This document shows positions 60,363 through 64,000 of a stretch of 64,000 nucleotides of DNA, one piece after another. The position numbers were made by a program, and so were the translations under genes. The stretch's first letter is position 1, and every line of letters starts with the position of its first letter. The stretch is from the NCBI GenBank assembly GCA_018240895.1, contig JAFEEX010000018.1, forward strand, positions 1 through 64,000, written 5' to 3'. Origin of the DNA: Pseudomonadota bacterium (GTDB taxonomy: Bacteria; Pseudomonadota; Alphaproteobacteria; Sphingomonadales; Sphingomonadaceae). The notes under the pieces were generated by a model. The model was not told the origin of the DNA. It searched no databases and worked only from the letters and a program-made list of their open reading frames with translations.

Positions 60363-62045
60363 CTATTTCACCCCGGCGCGGCTGCGATCGCGGATCAGGC
60401 GGAATTCGTCAGTTTTGTGCCAGTTTGGCCAATCGGTGGTTTCGGCCAGGCTGCGGCCAAGGCGGTAAAGCAGCGTGGTTTCCTGCAGCGCCCCGGACCA
60501 ATCCCAGTCTTCATGAAATTCATCGCTGGGCTGGTGGTAATCGTTGTTGGTATAGGCGTCCGCGGCGGCCTCACCCGCGGCCTTCCCGCCCTTCACCCAG
60601 TCGGTGCCGCGCCCGACCGAGAACATCGGCACGCCGCGCTTGGCAAAGCTGAAATGGTCCGACCGGTAATAGTGCCCGCGTTCCGGATGATCCTCTCCCA
60701 CTATGGTCAGGTTCATGGTTTTGGCCACCGCCTGAAGATAGCGGGTAAGGTCAGATTTGTCTCCGCCGGTTACCATCACGTCGCGTGACGGACTGCCCGG
60801 AGCGACCACGTCCATATTGACCCCGCCAACCGTGCGCGCCAGCGGATAGAGCGGGTTGCGGGCATAATATTCCGAACCCAGCAGGCCCGATTCCTCCAGC
60901 GTCACCGCCAGGAACACCTGGCTGCGCGGGGCCGGACCAGCCCTGCGGTTGGCCTCTGCCAGGGCAACCAGCGCGGCAACCCCGGTGGCATTGTCCATCG
61001 CACCGTTGCAGATATCATCACCCTTGGCATTGGCCTGGCAGCGGCCAAGATGATCCCAGTGCGCGGTATAAAGCACATATTCGTTCGGACGGGTCTTGCC
61101 CGGCTGGATCCCGATCACGTTATGCGAAGTCGCCCGCTCAACCGCGTTGTCGAATGACAGGCTGGCGACGGCCCCCAGCGGCACGGCCTTGAACCCCTTG
61201 TGCTTGGCCGCCTCGCTAAGCGCGGCAAAGTCCTGCCCGGCAGCCTTGAACACCGCCTCGGCCACGGGCTTTTGAATCCAGCCGTTGGCCTGGGTCTGAT
61301 CCATGCCATCGTTGGCGCTTTGGACATATTTCTGCTTGCCCGACCAACTCGACTGGACAACCTGCCAGCCATAGGCTGCGGGGAAAGTATCGTGGACAAT
61401 CAGCGCGCCCGCCGCGCCTTGCCGTGCAGCCTCCTCAAACTTGTAAGTCCAGCGCCCGTAATAGGTCATCCGCCGGCCTTTGAAGAGCCCGGCCTCATCC
61501 GCCTGGGCATAGTCGGGGTCGTTGATCAGGATGACCGCGATCTTGCCCTTCATGTCCAGCCCGGCATAATCGTTCCAGCCCAGTTCCGGCGCATTGATGC
61601 CATAACCGACAAAAACCAGCGGTGCCTCTGCGATCGCGGTATGCGGCACGATCCGGTAAGAGCCGGCGACATAGTCCTTGCCATGCGCAAAGCTCAGCAC
61701 CTGTCCGCCAGCCTTGACCGTCAGGGGGGACAGATTTTGCGCTTCAACCACCACGGTTGGCACCGGCTGAGTCCAGCTTCCCTTGTTGCCCGGCTTCAGC
61801 CCCGCCGCCTTGAACCGCGAAATGATCTCGGCAACGGTCTTGTCTTCCCCGGCCGTTCCGGGACCGCGCCCTTCAAAGGCATCCGACGCCAACACGCGGG
61901 TCACGTCCTTCAGCGTATCGACCGAAATGGCCGGAACCTTGACCGCCGGAACCGGCGGCGGTGCCTTCGCCTGGGCCAGCGTGGCTGGCACGATCAGTGC
62001 CGCGGCGGCCAAAAGGGGTAGCGAGCGTCGGGAAAGTGATGACAA
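60363..62045 (-). CDS. M28 family metallopeptidase, exported
   Basis: A 560-residue zinc aminopeptidase. TTG 62045 has CAGGAG seven bases upstream and begins signal peptide SLPLLAAAALIVPATLAQA. The zinc ligands are in HWDHLG, DNATGVAAL, LEESGLLGSEYY and YYRSDHFSFAKRGVP. A PA-like insert (GYGINAPELGWNDYAGLDMKGKIAVIL) precedes the catalytic domain. It would trim peptides in the periplasm or outside. Divergent from glnE. A longer reading upstream is open but lacks a signal at its start, so I rejected it. Confidence 0.9.
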   Translation of the reverse strand: MSSLSRRSLPLLAAAALIVPATLAQAKAPPPVPAVKVPAISVDTLKDVTRVLASDAFEGRGPGTAGEDKTVAEIISRFKAAGLKPGNKGSWTQPVPTVVVEAQNLSPLTVKAGGQVLSFAHGKDYVAGSYRIVPHTAIAEAPLVFVGYGINAPELGWNDYAGLDMKGKIAVILINDPDYAQADEAGLFKGRRMTYYGRWTYKFEEAARQGAAGALIVHDTFPAAYGWQVVQSSWSGKQKYVQSANDGMDQTQANGWIQKPVAEAVFKAAGQDFAALSEAAKHKGFKAVPLGAVASLSFDNAVERATSHNVIGIQPGKTRPNEYVLYTAHWDHLGRCQANAKGDDICNGAMDNATGVAALVALAEANRRAGPAPRSQVFLAVTLEESGLLGSEYYARNPLYPLARTVGGVNMDVVAPGSPSRDVMVTGGDKSDLTRYLQAVAKTMNLTIVGEDHPERGHYYRSDHFSFAKRGVPMFSVGRGTDWVKGGKAAGEAAADAYTNNDYHQPSDEFHEDWDWSGALQETTLLYRLGRSLAETTDWPNWHKTDEFRLIRDRSRAGVK

Positions 62046-62177
62046 GGGGCTTCTCCTGAAACAGCGGGAATGGCCAGCGATGTGGCAGAGCCGCCGCCCT
62101 GCGGCAAGGGCGGGTTCGACAAAGAGCAGAGTCCAACCGCTTGATTGCGCGCGCGCATCAGGGCATCGCAATCTGCG

Positions 62178-64000
62178 ATGACTGCCGACTGGACCGGCGC
62201 GCTTGAACGCGCACGCAGCTATGCCCCCTACCTTGCCCAGGGGCTTGATCGTTTGCCCGCGCTTGAAGGCTTGCTTGCGGCGGGCGACTGCACCGCGGCG
62301 GTGTCCTTGGCCAGGGCAGCGGGCGATGGGGCGGACAGCGTCGGATCAGCGCTGCGGCGCGAAAAGCTGGCTCTGGCCGTGGTCCTGGCAATCGGCGATC
62401 TGGCCGGGGAATTATCGCTGCTGACCGTTACGGGTGAACTTTCCGCCTTCGCCGACCGCGCGCTGGATGCGGCGATTGCCGATGCGATCCGCGCGCGGGT
62501 GCCCGATGCCGAGCCTGCGGGTTTCCTGGCGCTGGCGCTGGGCAAGCATGGCGCGATGGAGCTGAACTACAGCTCTGACATTGATCCGATCCTGCTTTAC
62601 GATCCCGCGCTTTTGCCGCGCCGGTCGCGCGACGAGCCGGGCGAGGCAGCACAGCGCGTGGCGCGCACGCTGATGCAGACGATGAGCCACGTCGATGCCG
62701 AGGGGTATGTCTTCCGGGTCGATCTGCGGCTGCGCCCGGCCTCTGAGGTCAGCCCGCTGGCGATCCCGATCGAGGCGGCCCTGACGCATTACGAAAGTTC
62801 GGCCCTTGCGTGGGAGCGCGCCGCCTTCATCCGCGCCCGCGCCTGCGCCGGGGACGTGGCGGCGGGCGAGGCCTTCCTGGCCGCGATCCGCCCCTTCGTG
62901 TGGCGCAAGAGCCTGGACTTTGGCGCGATAACCGAGATCGGGCGGCTGACTCACCGCATCCGCGCCAGCCAGGCCGGCCCCACACGCCCCGGCCCCGGCT
63001 TTGACCTGAAGAAGGGGCGCGGCGGCATCCGCGAGGTGGAATTCTACGCCCAGACTCACCAGCTGATTCACGGCGGACGCAACCCGGCGCTGCGCCTGCG
63101 CGGCACCCGCGCCAGTCTGGACGCATTGGCCGCCGCCGGAATCATCGCCGCCGATGACGCACAAGTGCTGGGCGCCAGCTATGACCGGCTGCGCCAGATC
63201 GAGCACCGCTTGCAGATGGTGGCGGACCAGCAGACTCACCGCCTGCCGCTGGATCCCGCCGCGCTTGACGCCGTCGCCCGGCTTGACGGGCTGGACAGCG
63301 GGGCAGACCTGCTGGCCGAACTCGATTTGGTGACCGAGGCCGTTGGGCGGCGCTATGACCGGCTGATTGCCGAACATGGCAGCGATCCGGGTACGGCTAT
63401 CGTGGTAGCCGCGCCGCGGGGCGATGCCCTGACCGGGGAACTGGGCCGGCTGGGCTTTGCCGATCCGGCTGCGCTTGCCGCGCGCATTCAGGGCTGGCGG
63501 TCCGGCAAGCTACGGGCGCTGCGCAGCGAAGCCGCGCGCGCCGCGTTCGATGCCATTCAGGTGCCGCTGCTGACCGCGCTTGCCGCCGCTCCCGAGCCTG
63601 AGCGCGCGCTGCTGCGCTGGGAACAGCTTCTCACCAATCTGCCCAGCGCGGTCAACCTGTTCCGGCTGCTGGAGGCGCGGCCCGCGCTCCTTGAACTGCT
63701 TGGCCGGATATTGAGCGTGGCCCCGCCGCTGGCCGATGCGCTGGCCCGGCGCGCCGATCTGCTCGATCCGCTGATCGATGCCAGCGCCTTCGACTTGCCG
63801 CCTGACGTGCCGACACTGGCGCGGGCGCTGGTTCGCGGGGAAAGCGATGACGATTATGAGCGCCTGCTTGACCGGGTGCGGCGCAAGGTGGGCGAACTGC
63901 GCTTTGCACTGGGCGTCCAGCTGATTGAAGGCGCGCGCGATCCGCTGGAGATTGGCCAGGCACTGGGCCGGGTCGCGGAAGCGGCGCTGATCGCGCTGGC
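62178..64000 (+). CDS. glnE: glutamine synthetase adenylyltransferase/adenylyl-removing enzyme, 3' end cut by window
   Basis: The gene is open from ATG 62178 to the window edge (607 codons). The N-terminal, adenylyl-removing nucleotidyltransferase core is visible as LGKHGAMELNYSSDIDPIL at about residues 121-139, with RVDLRLRPAS and KKGRGGIREVEF in order. Full-length GlnE has a second, adenylating half, which only begins here. It controls glutamine synthetase by adding or removing AMP on its tyrosine in response to nitrogen status. The start has only a weak, distant AGGG; it is divergent from the M28 gene (132-nt spacer). Confidence 0.93.
   Translation, partial: MTADWTGALERARSYAPYLAQGLDRLPALEGLLAAGDCTAAVSLARAAGDGADSVGSALRREKLALAVVLAIGDLAGELSLLTVTGELSAFADRALDAAIADAIRARVPDAEPAGFLALALGKHGAMELNYSSDIDPILLYDPALLPRRSRDEPGEAAQRVARTLMQTMSHVDAEGYVFRVDLRLRPASEVSPLAIPIEAALTHYESSALAWERAAFIRARACAGDVAAGEAFLAAIRPFVWRKSLDFGAITEIGRLTHRIRASQAGPTRPGPGFDLKKGRGGIREVEFYAQTHQLIHGGRNPALRLRGTRASLDALAAAGIIAADDAQVLGASYDRLRQIEHRLQMVADQQTHRLPLDPAALDAVARLDGLDSGADLLAELDLVTEAVGRRYDRLIAEHGSDPGTAIVVAAPRGDALTGELGRLGFADPAALAARIQGWRSGKLRALRSEAARAAFDAIQVPLLTALAAAPEPERALLRWEQLLTNLPSAVNLFRLLEARPALLELLGRILSVAPPLADALARRADLLDPLIDASAFDLPPDVPTLARALVRGESDDDYERLLDRVRRKVGELRFALGVQLIEGARDPLEIGQALGRVAEAALIAL

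Noticed and set aside
1..64000. CRISPR arrays, prophage or insertion sequences
   Set aside because: No regularly spaced direct repeats, transposase, integrase or phage structural genes were seen on reading through the window.

Overview
The window looks like chromosomal DNA from a high-GC alphaproteobacterium, most likely a sphingomonad (Novosphingobium, Sphingomonas or Erythrobacter relatives). Three things point there: TonB-dependent receptors without SusD partners sitting beside flavin-dependent halogenases and glycosidases, a DUF1674/SDHAF4 gene beside rsmB, and a DUF6356 protein. This placement is by protein resemblance only; no 16S rRNA gene is present. About 47 protein genes and one tRNA are supported. 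The last gene (glnE) is cut by the right edge. The first gene (the start of a GHKL ATPase) is cut by a stop codon 12 bases from the left edge.

Layout. 1-1.93 kb: a lower-GC DNA-modification module (dcm, vsr, start of a GHKL ATPase) that abuts the 3' end of tRNA-Lys, as an integrated island would. 2-26 kb: mostly housekeeping and envelope genes. These are folK, aguB, msrA, a penicillin-acylase-family hydrolase, rsmB, a DUF1674 gene, hemH coupled to an exported molybdopterin enzyme and mrp, hflK-hflC, an HtrA protease, PBP1A, msrB, nfeD with an SPFH protein, two flavoproteins, a dienelactone hydrolase-like protein and a lipoprotein quinohemoprotein alcohol dehydrogenase.

26-36.5 kb is carbohydrate locus 1, all on the minus strand: LacI regulator, then TonB receptor, GH3, halogenase, GH30 and a FucP-type sugar permease. 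An 18-bp perfect palindrome lies in front of the receptor. GH3 plus GH30 suggests a beta-glucan or other beta-glucoside. 36.7-38.7 kb holds a YeiH-type permease, a DUF6356 protein and an Lrp regulator. 38.7-52.9 kb is carbohydrate locus 2: TonB receptor, halogenase, exported GH13, cytoplasmic GH13, GH97 and a second halogenase in one tightly packed minus-strand operon. A LacI regulator and an SLC45-type permease are divergent from it. The enzymes fit starch or maltodextrin: receptor import, periplasmic cleavage, permease import, cytoplasmic cleavage to glucose. Both permease and receptor promoters carry the same 12-bp near-palindrome, a likely LacI operator. Each locus has a hairpin just after the receptor gene, which could set a high receptor-to-enzyme ratio.

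52.9-64 kb: a VOC protein and 4-hydroxyphenylpyruvate dioxygenase, a glycosyltransferase and membrane-protein group, a DUF2334 deacetylase-like protein coupled to agmatine deiminase, an M28 peptidase and the start of glnE. The agmatine-to-putrescine pair aguA/aguB is thus split across about 57 kb.

The feature least explained by known biology is the set of three flavin-dependent halogenases (catalytic Lys, WxWxIP and Glu all present) inside two sugar-uptake operons, with no NRPS, PKS or tryptophan-derived pathway nearby.
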